DNA of 30,953 bases from Candidatus Segatella mututuai (GTDB taxonomy: Bacteria; Bacteroidota; Bacteroidia; Bacteroidales; Bacteroidaceae), in the NCBI GenBank assembly GCA_002439605.1, contig DJOI01000010.1, positions 63,017 to 93,969 of the forward strand. The letters are read 5' to 3'. Below are positions 24,501 to 30,953 of this stretch, in pieces. The notes under the pieces are model-generated. The model had not been told where the DNA came from. It was given only the letters and a program-made list of their open reading frames with translations, and did no database searches. A program made the position numbers and the translations under genes. The number at the start of each line of letters is the position of its first letter. Position 1 is the first letter of the stretch.

Positions 24501-24652
24501 AACTTGCCATGCAACGCCTGCGCATGTATGTCAGTGCGCAAAACCTGTTCACCATCAAGAGCAGCAAGTTTACAGGCTTGGATCCGGAGAACCCAAACTT
24601 TGGTTATCCTATTCCTCTTAACGTAACATTTGGTCTTAATGTAACATTCTAA
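21542..24652 (+). CDS. SusC-like TonB-dependent outer-membrane transporter (fructan cassette 2)
   Basis: 1036 residues; ATG 21542, with ATG 21551 as an alternative. Signal peptide to about residue 22 (VSFAQ). CarboxypepD_reg-like domain ~28-97 (VTDNNGEPVIGASV, DGNFTLQV, ISFMGYK). Plug from LNEVVVTGYTTQRKADLTGA, with IYIVDGVP-type and ASIYGSRAANGVIIITTKKG signatures, then the barrel ending in FGLNVTF. It shares the same plug entry sequence with the 6223 SusC, so the two are paralogues, but the barrels differ clearly. First gene of operon C and partner of the SusD 12 nt downstream. It imports fructan oligosaccharides, probably with a different linkage preference from cassette 1. Confidence 0.95.
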   Translation: MEKMKTLLMSICLLLVSMVSFAQTEEASGNVTDNNGEPVIGASVAVVGGQGNVGAVTDIDGNFTLQVQSGSKLSISFMGYKTQVVKAAKGLRIVLAEDAKLLNEVVVTGYTTQRKADLTGAISVVSVDELAKQNENNPIKALQGRVPGMNISADGSPSGSATVRIRGIGTLNNNDPLYIVDGVPTKAGMHELNGNDIESIQVLKDAASASIYGSRAANGVIIITTKKGKEGKVKVDFDGSISVSSYVHKMKVLNAKQFGQVMWRAYVNDGMDPNTNGLGYSYDWGYNEQGNPVLNGISMKKYLDDAGTTPAADTDWFDEVTRKGVVQQYNVSVSRGSDKGSSFFSLGYYKNLGIIKHSDFNRLSARMNTEYKLLKNNCLTVGEHFTVNRTSEVAAPSGFLQNVLQFNPSLPVYTEDGNYAGPVGGYPDRYNPVAVLERNKDNRYTYWRMFGDAYLNLNPFKGFNIRTTFGLDYSQKQQRIFTYPVTEGNVANDKNAVEAKQEHWTKWMWNAVATYNKEIGRHRFDLMAGMELNRQDDIYFSGYKEGFAVLNPDYMWPDAGTTGAQAYGGGSGYSLVSFFGKANYNYADKYMASFTIRRDGSSRFGKNNRYATFPSVSAGWRINQENFLKKASWIDDLKIRASWGQTGNQEIDNLARYTIFVSNYGVGENGGQSYGTSYDITGSNGGSTLPSGFKRNQIGNDDIKWETTTQTDLGLDFAFFGNTLYGNFDWYFKKTKDILVNMPGIAVMGEGSSQWINAGEMENRGFEFNIGYRNKTNFGLKYDVTANISSYRNKITALPATVAANGTFGGNGVKSVIGHPMGAQVGYVADGIFKSQEEIDNHATQEGAGLGRIRWKDLDKDGKITEADQTWIYDPVPDFSYGFNIYLEYKNFDFTAFFQGVQGVDIISDLKKETDIWAGLNIGNLNKGRRLLSAWSVDNPTSDIPALTLSDNNNEKRVSSYWVENGSYLKLRTIQLGYNFPQTIASKLAMQRLRMYVSAQNLFTIKSSKFTGLDPENPNFGYPIPLNVTFGLNVTF

Positions 24653-24664
24653 ACGAGTCACAAT

Positions 24665-26389
24665 ATGAAAAAAATATTATATTCAGTCCTCGCGGTTCTT
24701 GCCTTGGCGGGTACGACCAGCTGCTCTGACTTCTTGGATGACCAGAAGCCCCAGGGCGTGCTCGACAGCGACCAAGTGAAGGACCCGAGCAATGTGGACA
24801 ATCTTGTAATCTCCGCCTATGCCGTGTTTACGACAGCCGAAGACATCAACTCTTCCTTCTCTATGTGGAACTTTGATGTTCGCAGCGATGATGCCTATAA
24901 GGGAGGCAACGGAACCAGCGACGGCGACGTGTTCCATCAGTTGGAGATAGAGCAAGGTGTGCTTACCACCAACTGGAACATCAACGATATGTGGGTGCGA
25001 CTATACAACTGCATCTCACGTGTCAACTCTGCCATCTCGGTGCTTGAGACGACAAGCGACAGCTATCAGCTCAAGGAACAGAGACTGGGCGAGATGAAGT
25101 TCTTGCGTGCCTACGCCCACTTCCTGTTGAAGCGTCTCTACAAGAACATTCCTTTCATCATGGATGCCAACCTCAAGCAGGAAGAGTACAACCAACTCTC
25201 AAACACAGAGTTCACCAACGACGAGGGATGGCAGCAGATTATCAACGACTTGACCGATGCCTATAATGCACTCCCTATCACCCAAACTGACAAGGGACGC
25301 CCATCCAAGGCTGCGGCAGCCGCCTTCTTGACAAAGGCCTACCTCTACAAGGCTTATCGTCAGGACGATCCTACCACGAATCAAGTGACCAGCATCAACA
25401 AGGACGACTTGCAGAAGGTTATCGAGTACAGCAATCCTGACATCTATAGCGAAGGTGGTTTCGGTCTTGAGCCCGACTTCCACAACAACTTCCGCCCCGA
25501 GACAGAGTACGAGAACGGCGTGGAGAGCATTTGGGCCATGCAATACTCCATCAACGATGGTACGAAGTATGGAAACCTGAACTGGAGCTATGGTTTGATA
25601 GTGCCCAACATTCCTGGTGTCACCGATGGTGGTTGCGACTTCTACAAGCCCAGCCAGAATCTGGTGAACGCCTATCGTACCGATGCCGACGGCCATCCTT
25701 TCTTTGATACCTTCAACAATAAGGACTATGACCTGACACAGGATGCCGACCCCCGTTTGTTCCTTACCGTTGGCATCCCCGGCTTACCTTACGAGTTTAA
25801 TCCGAAATATATGATGGAGACAAGCTCTACATGGAGTCGTTCGAATGGCCTCTATGGTTACTATGTAACCTTGAAGCAGAATGTGGACCCAGATTGCGGC
25901 TATTTGGTGAAGGGCTCTTGGTGGGGCACATCAATGAATCGCATCGTGTTCCGTTATGCCGATGTGCTCTTGGAGCGCGCCGAGGCGTATGCGCAACTGG
26001 ACGTTCCTGCCGAGGCTGTCAAGCTGGTCAATCAGATTCGCCAGCGTGCTAAGCAGAGCACAGGTATGATAGTCAACTATCCTGCCGACTATGGCGTGAA
26101 ATTCAACATTTCCACTTATACAGGCTCTTACAGTCAGGCTGAGGCTCTGAAGATGGTAAAGATGGAACGCCGTTTGGAAATGGGTATGGAGAGCGAGCGT
26201 TTCTTCGACCTCGTAAGATGGGGTGAGGCAGAGCAGGTGCTCAACAAGTACTTTGCCGAGGAAACCAAGCACTGCTCCATCTATGAGGCTGCCCACTTTA
26301 CTGCCAACAAGAACGAGTATCTTCCGATACCTTTCTCGCAGGTGGCTGCATCTGATGGACATTACACACAGAACATAGGAGGATGGTAA
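24665..26389 (+). CDS. SusD-like outer-membrane lipoprotein (fructan cassette 2)
   Basis: 574 residues. Lipoprotein signal with TTSC and lipidated Cys20, followed by SDFLDDQ. Internal features match SusD: LGEMKFLRAYAHFLLKRLYKNIPF and the C-terminal ERRLEMGMESERFFDLVRWGEAEQVL. It begins 12 nt after the SusC stop and ends 2 nt before the next start codon, so translation is likely coupled. It should form the lid of the SusC transporter at 21542 and capture surface-bound fructan fragments. It is a paralogue of the 9282 SusD, sharing NWVFDVRSDDA/MWNFDVRSDDA-type segments. Confidence 0.95.
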   Translation: MKKILYSVLAVLALAGTTSCSDFLDDQKPQGVLDSDQVKDPSNVDNLVISAYAVFTTAEDINSSFSMWNFDVRSDDAYKGGNGTSDGDVFHQLEIEQGVLTTNWNINDMWVRLYNCISRVNSAISVLETTSDSYQLKEQRLGEMKFLRAYAHFLLKRLYKNIPFIMDANLKQEEYNQLSNTEFTNDEGWQQIINDLTDAYNALPITQTDKGRPSKAAAAAFLTKAYLYKAYRQDDPTTNQVTSINKDDLQKVIEYSNPDIYSEGGFGLEPDFHNNFRPETEYENGVESIWAMQYSINDGTKYGNLNWSYGLIVPNIPGVTDGGCDFYKPSQNLVNAYRTDADGHPFFDTFNNKDYDLTQDADPRLFLTVGIPGLPYEFNPKYMMETSSTWSRSNGLYGYYVTLKQNVDPDCGYLVKGSWWGTSMNRIVFRYADVLLERAEAYAQLDVPAEAVKLVNQIRQRAKQSTGMIVNYPADYGVKFNISTYTGSYSQAEALKMVKMERRLEMGMESERFFDLVRWGEAEQVLNKYFAEETKHCSIYEAAHFTANKNEYLPIPFSQVAASDGHYTQNIGGW

Positions 26390-26391
26390 AA

Positions 26392-27777
26392 ATGAAAAAG
26401 CTATTATTTATATTGATGGGCATATTCGCCCTCGCTGCATGCAGTGAAGATAATGTATCAGACTTACAGTTGCAGGGCGGCTGCTCCATAGAGGAACTGG
26501 CGCTCGACAACTATGATGGAATTGTAGACAAGACAACCCGTACCATTACCGTGCGTGTGCCCGAGACTTACGATGTTAAACAGATGGAGGTGAGCAAACT
26601 CACCTTGAGCGATGGAGCTGCATGCGATGCCAGGGTGGGCGACAAGATGAACATGCTTACGCCACAGACCTTGCGTGTAAAGAACGGCGATGTGTTCCTC
26701 GACTGGACGCTCGTGGCAAAGCGCGACGAGGCCAAGATTCTCTCATTCAAGGTGAACGACCTTTATACAGGTGCCATCAACGAGGTTGCCAAGACCATCA
26801 CGGTGAACGTGCCAAAGACGGTAGACATCACCAAGCTGACTCCTGCCATCACCATCAGCGAGAATGCAACGGTTTCTCCAGCTGCCGGACTTCCGCAAGA
26901 CTTTACCAATCCTGTGGCTTATACCGTGACCAACAATACTGCTACAAGTACCTACATCGTGACCGTGAAGCAGATAGGCAAGCCTTCGGCTGTTTATGTG
27001 GGATTGCCATTGACCATGGAAGAACTGAACCCAGAAGAGTTGGCTGCTTGCCAGTGGATGCTCAAAAACATCGACAACTCGCTCTATGCCTCTTTCGAGG
27101 ATGTGAAGAACGGTAATGTAGACCTGAGCGAGTGCAAGGTCATATGGTGGCACTTCCACAAGGATGGCGGCGTGGATGGCAAAAATGCCTTTGAGAAAGC
27201 TGCTCCCGAGGCTATCGCCGCACAGGCTGTGCTGAGAGACTACTACAAGGCTGGTGGTTCGTTTCTCTTCACCCGTTATGCCACCAATATGCCGGGCGAA
27301 TTGGGCATTGCCAAGGATGGCAGTGTGCCAAACAACTGCTGGGGACAGGTAGAGAACGATGCCGAGACCTGTTCGGGGGCTTGGGACTTCAAGATGGGCA
27401 ACGATGCTGGTGGCTACCACTCTGACCATGCCCTCTATCAAGGACTTGTGAAAGGCGATGATGCCAACTGTGTTTATACCACAGATGCCGACTATCGCAT
27501 CACCAACTCTACTGCCCAATGGCATATTGGTGCCGATTGGGGTGGATATGCTACCTATCAGGACTGGCGCGACAAGACTGGCGGCATCGACCTGGGCTAT
27601 GGTGGCGACGGTGCCATCGTGGTATGGGAATTCCCATCGGATGGTACATCGGGCAAGACGCTCTGTATCGGATCAGGTTGCTACGACTGGTACAGCGTGG
27701 GAGCATTCACAGAGAAGTTCCATGCCAACGTAGCTATCCTGACCAAAAATGCTTTCGATTATCTTATGAATAAATAA
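26392..27777 (+). CDS. Surface lipoprotein, SusE/F position, two Ig-like repeats plus divergent DUF4960-like module
   Basis: 461 residues from ATG 26392. AGGAGG at 26377-26382 is 9 nt upstream of it, whereas an in-frame ATG at 26383 overlaps the SusD stop and directly abuts this site. Lipobox LAAC gives Cys17. Residues ~25-110 and ~112-200 are two Ig-like repeats (TRTITVRVPETYDVKQ and AKTITVNVPKTVDITK) of the kind I recall as DUF5018-like. Residues ~200-461 resemble the DUF4960 module of the 4467 and 10993 proteins: SAVYVGLP start, GGSFLFTRYATNM, HSDHALYQG, and an end like theirs (GKTLCIGSGCYDW... NVAILTKNAFDYL). It is more diverged, as expected if it binds a different fructan. Position after SusD supports a surface glycan-binding role. 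Confidence 0.8.
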   Translation: MKKLLFILMGIFALAACSEDNVSDLQLQGGCSIEELALDNYDGIVDKTTRTITVRVPETYDVKQMEVSKLTLSDGAACDARVGDKMNMLTPQTLRVKNGDVFLDWTLVAKRDEAKILSFKVNDLYTGAINEVAKTITVNVPKTVDITKLTPAITISENATVSPAAGLPQDFTNPVAYTVTNNTATSTYIVTVKQIGKPSAVYVGLPLTMEELNPEELAACQWMLKNIDNSLYASFEDVKNGNVDLSECKVIWWHFHKDGGVDGKNAFEKAAPEAIAAQAVLRDYYKAGGSFLFTRYATNMPGELGIAKDGSVPNNCWGQVENDAETCSGAWDFKMGNDAGGYHSDHALYQGLVKGDDANCVYTTDADYRITNSTAQWHIGADWGGYATYQDWRDKTGGIDLGYGGDGAIVVWEFPSDGTSGKTLCIGSGCYDWYSVGAFTEKFHANVAILTKNAFDYLMNK

Positions 27778-27792
27778 AAAATTCAAGCAGAC

Positions 27793-29400
27793 ATGAAAAC
27801 TATGTTAAGTTCTATCATATTGGTATCTTGCCTTGCCATGCCACTCACCTCATGTAGTGACAGCGATGCTGCGCTGGAGCAGAAAGACTGGTCTACCACC
27901 AGCTATTTCTACTCTGCCGATGCAGCCATGCAGGATACTTACTACAAGCCAGCCGTTGGCTATGTGGGCGACCCTATGCCTTTCTTCGACCCCGTGGCAG
28001 GCGAGTTCAAGATATTGTATTTGCAGGACTTCCGTCCTAATCCAGAAGGCACTTACCACCCCATTTGGGGGGTAAGTACCAAGGATGCCGCCCACTACAC
28101 TTCTTTGGGCGAGCTGATTCCTTGCGGCACCAAGAAGTCGCAGGATGCAGCCATCGGTACTGGCTCTACCGTCTATGATGAGGCAAGCAAGCTTTATTAT
28201 ACCTTCTATACTGGCAACAAGTATTTGCCTACAGCCGACGAGAGTGCGCAGGCTGTGATGGTGGCTACTTCGTCCGACTTCAAGACATGGACAAAGGATC
28301 GTACCTTCCTGCTCAAAGGCGAGGACTTTGGCTATGACAAGACGGATTTTCGTGATCCATTCGTATTCAAGGGTGATGACGGCAAATATCACATGCTCGT
28401 TTCCACTAAGAAGGGTGGCAAAGGCAGCTTGGCTGAGTTCGTTTCAGACGACTTGAAAAACTGGATCGACAATGGCGTGTTCATGACCATGATGTGGGAT
28501 CGCTTCTACGAGTGTCCCGACCTCTTCAAAATAGGCGACTACTGGTACTTGGTGTACAGCGAGATTCATCATGCCGTGCGCCGTGTACAGTACTTCAAGG
28601 GAAGAACGCTCGAAGAGTTGAAGGCCTGCACGGCCAATGACGCAGGTATTTGGCCCGATGGTCACGAAGGCTTTCTCGACAGCCGTGGTCTCTATGCTGG
28701 CAAGACTGCCAGCGATGGAACCAACCGCTATCTTTGGGGGTGGTGCCCTACCAGAAGCGGCAGGGACAATACTGCCGTGGGTGCTTCGCCTGCCGAGCCT
28801 GAGTGGGGTGGAAACCTAATGTGCTATAAGCTCATCCAGCACGAGGACGGTACGCTGACGCTCGGACAGATTGATGCCGTGAGCGAGAAGTACAACCAGG
28901 ATGCAGCCGTGGAGGTGAAGGAGAGCAAGAACATGACCGAGGACAATGGGGTCTATACGCTTGCTGGCAATGGCGAACAGTCTGATGCCTATATGCTGAT
29001 GGGGCGTTTGGGCAGCCACAACAAGATAAGTTTCACTGTCACCACTTCCAACAAAATGGATAAGTTCGGCATTTCCTTGGTTCGTGGATCTGACTCCAAG
29101 AAGTATTACACCATGGCTGTCAACCCAGAGAGCGAGAACGCCCGCAAAGTGAACTTCGAGGAAGAGGGTGAAGAGGGCAAAGGCTTCATCGCAGGAATTG
29201 ATGGCTACGTGTTTGCACGTCCTTCCGACAATGTGTACAACATCACCATATACACCGACAACAGCATCTGTGTGATGTACGTCAATGACGTTTGCAGCTA
29301 CACCAACCGTATCTATGGCATTCAGAAGAACTGCTGGAGTATCAACAGCTACAATGGTGCCAACGTGAAGATAAGCAACCTGAAAATACGCCAGTATTGA
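27793..29400 (+). CDS. GH32 surface lipoprotein, endo-levanase type (BT1760-like)
   Basis: 535 residues. Lipobox LTSC with lipidated Cys21 (LVSC at 13 is an earlier but less likely alternative). GH32 propeller from ~45: nucleophile in YVGDPMPFF (Asp60), FRDP with Asp188, YECP with acid/base Glu240. A beta-sandwich follows (SFTVTTSNKMDKFGISLVRG, ITIYTDNSICVMYVND). The spacing 60-188-240 equals, as I recall, that of the BT1760 triad (41-169-221), and the DPMPFF form differs from the WMNDPNG of exo enzymes. BT1760 is the surface endo-levanase that cuts beta-2,6 fructan. Last gene of operon C, 16 nt after the DUF4960-like gene, with a hairpin 76 nt downstream. Endo-levanase activity is inferred. 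Confidence 0.88.
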   Translation: MKTMLSSIILVSCLAMPLTSCSDSDAALEQKDWSTTSYFYSADAAMQDTYYKPAVGYVGDPMPFFDPVAGEFKILYLQDFRPNPEGTYHPIWGVSTKDAAHYTSLGELIPCGTKKSQDAAIGTGSTVYDEASKLYYTFYTGNKYLPTADESAQAVMVATSSDFKTWTKDRTFLLKGEDFGYDKTDFRDPFVFKGDDGKYHMLVSTKKGGKGSLAEFVSDDLKNWIDNGVFMTMMWDRFYECPDLFKIGDYWYLVYSEIHHAVRRVQYFKGRTLEELKACTANDAGIWPDGHEGFLDSRGLYAGKTASDGTNRYLWGWCPTRSGRDNTAVGASPAEPEWGGNLMCYKLIQHEDGTLTLGQIDAVSEKYNQDAAVEVKESKNMTEDNGVYTLAGNGEQSDAYMLMGRLGSHNKISFTVTTSNKMDKFGISLVRGSDSKKYYTMAVNPESENARKVNFEEEGEEGKGFIAGIDGYVFARPSDNVYNITIYTDNSICVMYVNDVCSYTNRIYGIQKNCWSINSYNGANVKISNLKIRQY

Positions 29401-29475
29401 TTTAGTGATGATTCTGTAATTGTTTGCTTAGGTTGTTGATAAGACACATCGTTTTTCATATACCATAACTTTGCG

Positions 29476-29505
29476 AGGCTCATCTCCTATTGGGGGGATG
29501 AGCCT
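29476..29505 (+). terminator. Hairpin after operon C
   Basis: AGGCTCATCTCC (29476-29487) pairs with GGGGATGAGCCT (29494-29505), 12 bp with one G-T pair and a 6-nt loop, followed by ATTCGCTTTCTTTG. It is probably the operon C terminator, although the T-run is interrupted. A promoter-like TAACTTTG (29466-29473) lies just before it, without a matching -33 box. Confidence 0.55.
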
Positions 29506-29597
29506 ATTCGCTTTCTTTGAGAAAGCATGAAGGATGAAGAAACACACAAGACTTCTCTTAAATAGTTTCTTTGGTTCTAATTGGTTTATTCTTGCTT

Positions 29598-29672
29598 TTA
29601 TTCTTTCTTGGCTTCCTCGCTTGTGGCATTGCTCACGGAGAGACCTAAGAGGCGGATGGGGCGGGCGGAGTA
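29598..29672 (-). pseudogene. dinB: Probable 3' remnant of dinB (DNA polymerase IV), 24 codons plus stop
   Basis: On the minus strand, starting two bases after the stop of the AAA ATPase gene, an open frame reads YSARPIRLLGLSVSNATSEE and then AKKE and TAA. The RPIRLLGLSVSN stretch strongly resembles the conserved end of the little-finger domain in bacterial Y-family polymerase IV. There is no start codon, and the rest of such a gene would have to lie where the ATPase gene now is. I read this as the tail of a dinB gene displaced or deleted when the ATPase gene arrived. The match is from memory and the fragment is short. Confidence 0.45.
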
Positions 29673-29674
29673 CT

Positions 29675-30883
29675 TTAAAAATCTATTAGGAACTCACCAA
29701 GGTGTATATGTTTGATGCCATCTACACTGCTTCCGCTGGTCCATTCATCAAGGCTGACCACATACTTTGGATAATTGTTGCGGATGGATTGGAGATTACC
29801 AAATTCTCTTTCTTTCGCTTTTTCGTCACCTAAGAGATAAGAGGACTGGATGTATACGACTTCATCGCCTTTGCGACCTACGAAGTCTATTTCCTTTCCT
29901 GCAGTTTGTTGTCCTGTGAATACCTCGTAATGTTGTTGGGAAAGGTGTAGAAAAATGGCATTTTCCATCAGTTTGTGAATATCCTTTTGCATCGAGAATC
30001 CAAAGTGGCAATTGCGCAAGCCTAAGTCCTCGAAGTAATATTTGTATCCAATTTCAAAGGTATGAAGACCATTGACGTCGATGCGTCTGACTTTATGGAT
30101 GAGATAGGCGTTCTGAAGTGCTTTCAGATAGTTGATGACCTGCAGGGCTGATATGTTGACATGTTGGGACTTGAGATAGCGACTGATGTTGTTGGCGGAG
30201 AAAAGGTTGCCTACATTGTCGGCGGTATATATCGCCAATGTTTCGAGGAAATCTACATTTCTGATACCCTTACGTTTTACAACATCTTTGAGCATGATGG
30301 TGGAATAGACATTGCGCAGATATTCAAATGCGATATCTTGCTCAAGTGGCAAGTTGCTCAGGTAAGGCAACCCTCCAAAGGTGAGATAGTTGCGCAAGCT
30401 TTTGGAGGAAGCATCTATCTTGTGAAATTCTAAGAATTCTTTGTAGGTTAAGCTATAGATATGAAATTCCACATATCTGCCTGACAGATAGGTGGATAAT
30501 TCGCTGGAAAGCATGGTGGCATTGCTACTTGTGATAAAAATGTCACAAGCGTCTTGCGCCTGTAGGCTTCGTAAGGTATTCTCGAAACCTTGTATGTCTT
30601 GTACTTCGTCTATAAAAAGATAGTTGGCAATGCCTTCTTTTAGATGCTCTGATATGTATTGGGATAAGTCTTCGTGAGTACGGATGAAAGAAAACTCTTC
30701 CAACTCTTTGTTGATGCAAATGGTGTTGCTGGTGGGCAGAGTCTTCTTGATATGCTCTTGTATTTGTCGAAGAATGCAACTTTTTCCTACTCGTCGTTGA
30801 CCGGTGAGCACCTTGATGATGTTCTTGTTGATGAACGGAGCTATGCGTTCAGTATAGCTTGGACGGTTGATAAGTCGTATCAT
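29675..30883 (-). CDS. AAA ATPase with C-terminal DUF4143-type domain
   Basis: 402 residues from ATG at 30883 (MIRLINRPSYTERI). The frame is open further upstream but only with a TTG start, and the ATG gives the usual N-terminus of the family. Walker A GQRRVGKS at 28-35; Walker B YLFIDEVQD at 88-96; a sensor-like stretch FITSSNATMLSSELSTYLSGR follows. The C-terminal part (TAGKEIDFVGRKGDEVVYIQSSY) is the PD-(D/E)XK-like end of DUF4143 proteins. These are common, mobile and poorly understood ATPases of Bacteroidota. It is transcribed toward the fructan operon and appears unrelated to it. Length (about 400) is typical. It abuts a possible dinB remnant, suggesting recent arrival. Confidence 0.88.
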   Translation of the reverse strand: MIRLINRPSYTERIAPFINKNIIKVLTGQRRVGKSCILRQIQEHIKKTLPTSNTICINKELEEFSFIRTHEDLSQYISEHLKEGIANYLFIDEVQDIQGFENTLRSLQAQDACDIFITSSNATMLSSELSTYLSGRYVEFHIYSLTYKEFLEFHKIDASSKSLRNYLTFGGLPYLSNLPLEQDIAFEYLRNVYSTIMLKDVVKRKGIRNVDFLETLAIYTADNVGNLFSANNISRYLKSQHVNISALQVINYLKALQNAYLIHKVRRIDVNGLHTFEIGYKYYFEDLGLRNCHFGFSMQKDIHKLMENAIFLHLSQQHYEVFTGQQTAGKEIDFVGRKGDEVVYIQSSYLLGDEKAKEREFGNLQSIRNNYPKYVVSLDEWTSGSSVDGIKHIHLGEFLIDF

Positions 30884-30911
30884 AAGCACATTTTTATTAG
30901 TTGTACTTAAA

Positions 30912-30929
30912 ACTCTCTGCAAAGAGAGT
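30912..30929 (-). other. Small hairpin upstream of the AAA ATPase gene
   Basis: ACTCTCT (30912-30918) pairs with AGAGAGT (30923-30929) around a GCAA/TTGC loop. Read on the minus strand it is followed by TTTTAAG, so it may be the terminator of an upstream gene outside the window or a leader hairpin. Confidence 0.35.
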
Positions 30930-30953
30930 GATTTTGTTAATCATACCAAATAA

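Overview
The window looks like a chromosomal piece of a Bacteroidota gut commensal, most likely Prevotella/Segatella. Supporting signs are SusC/SusD pairs, promoters of the TTTG-N20-TAnnTTTG type, type IX secretion (T9SS)-style C-terminal tails, a hybrid two-component regulator with an AraC output domain, and a tmRNA with the tag GENNYALAA. It is essentially one large fructan (inulin/levan) polysaccharide-utilization locus (PUL) with housekeeping sequence at both ends.

Layout. 1-1534: the 3' end of an OPT-family transporter gene, then the tmRNA gene ssrA with its own promoter and a strong terminator. 1595-3252 (minus): a two-gene unit made of a secreted protein with a T9SS-like tail and an overlapping 60-residue small protein. 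3253-4466: no convincing gene; it holds two divergent regulated promoters, a short tandem repeat and a ~425-bp palindrome-rich segment bounded by 24-bp inverted repeats. 4467-14793 (plus), operon A: a secreted DUF4960-type protein, a second 60-residue small protein, SusC, SusD, a DUF4960-type lipoprotein and a LamG-GH32 enzyme with a T9SS tail. 14995-18836, operon B: periplasmic exo-acting GH32, MFS sugar permease and fructokinase, closed by a terminator. 19048-21225: the regulator, with its own constitutive-looking promoter and terminator. 21542-29400, operon C: second SusC, SusD, a third DUF4960-like lipoprotein and a GH32 lipoprotein resembling endo-levanase BT1760. 29598-30883 (minus): an AAA ATPase with a DUF4143-type C-terminus, beside what looks like the last codons of dinB.

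How it works together (inference from the B. thetaiotaomicron levan locus BT1754-BT1765). Surface or secreted GH32 enzymes cut fructan. DUF4960 proteins and SusD hold it, and SusC imports oligosaccharides. The operon B GH32 releases fructose in the periplasm, the MFS protein imports it and the PfkB kinase phosphorylates it. The regulator has a periplasmic sugar-binding domain and probably senses fructose. Two SusCD cassettes with different GH32 types suggest that two linkages (beta-2,1 and beta-2,6) are handled.

Most notable points: (1) a 30-nt element, C[TA]TG[TC]AACAT-N14-GAACGA, occurs four times, each exactly 30 nt before a TAnnTTTG box, ahead of operons A, B, C and the minus-strand unit, and so defines the regulon; (2) the regulator keeps its phospho-acceptor His, receiver and AraC domains but has no room for an HATPase domain; (3) the operon A GH32 has Glu where the family nucleophile is Asp; (4) two 60-residue small proteins of one type each follow a T9SS-tailed protein.
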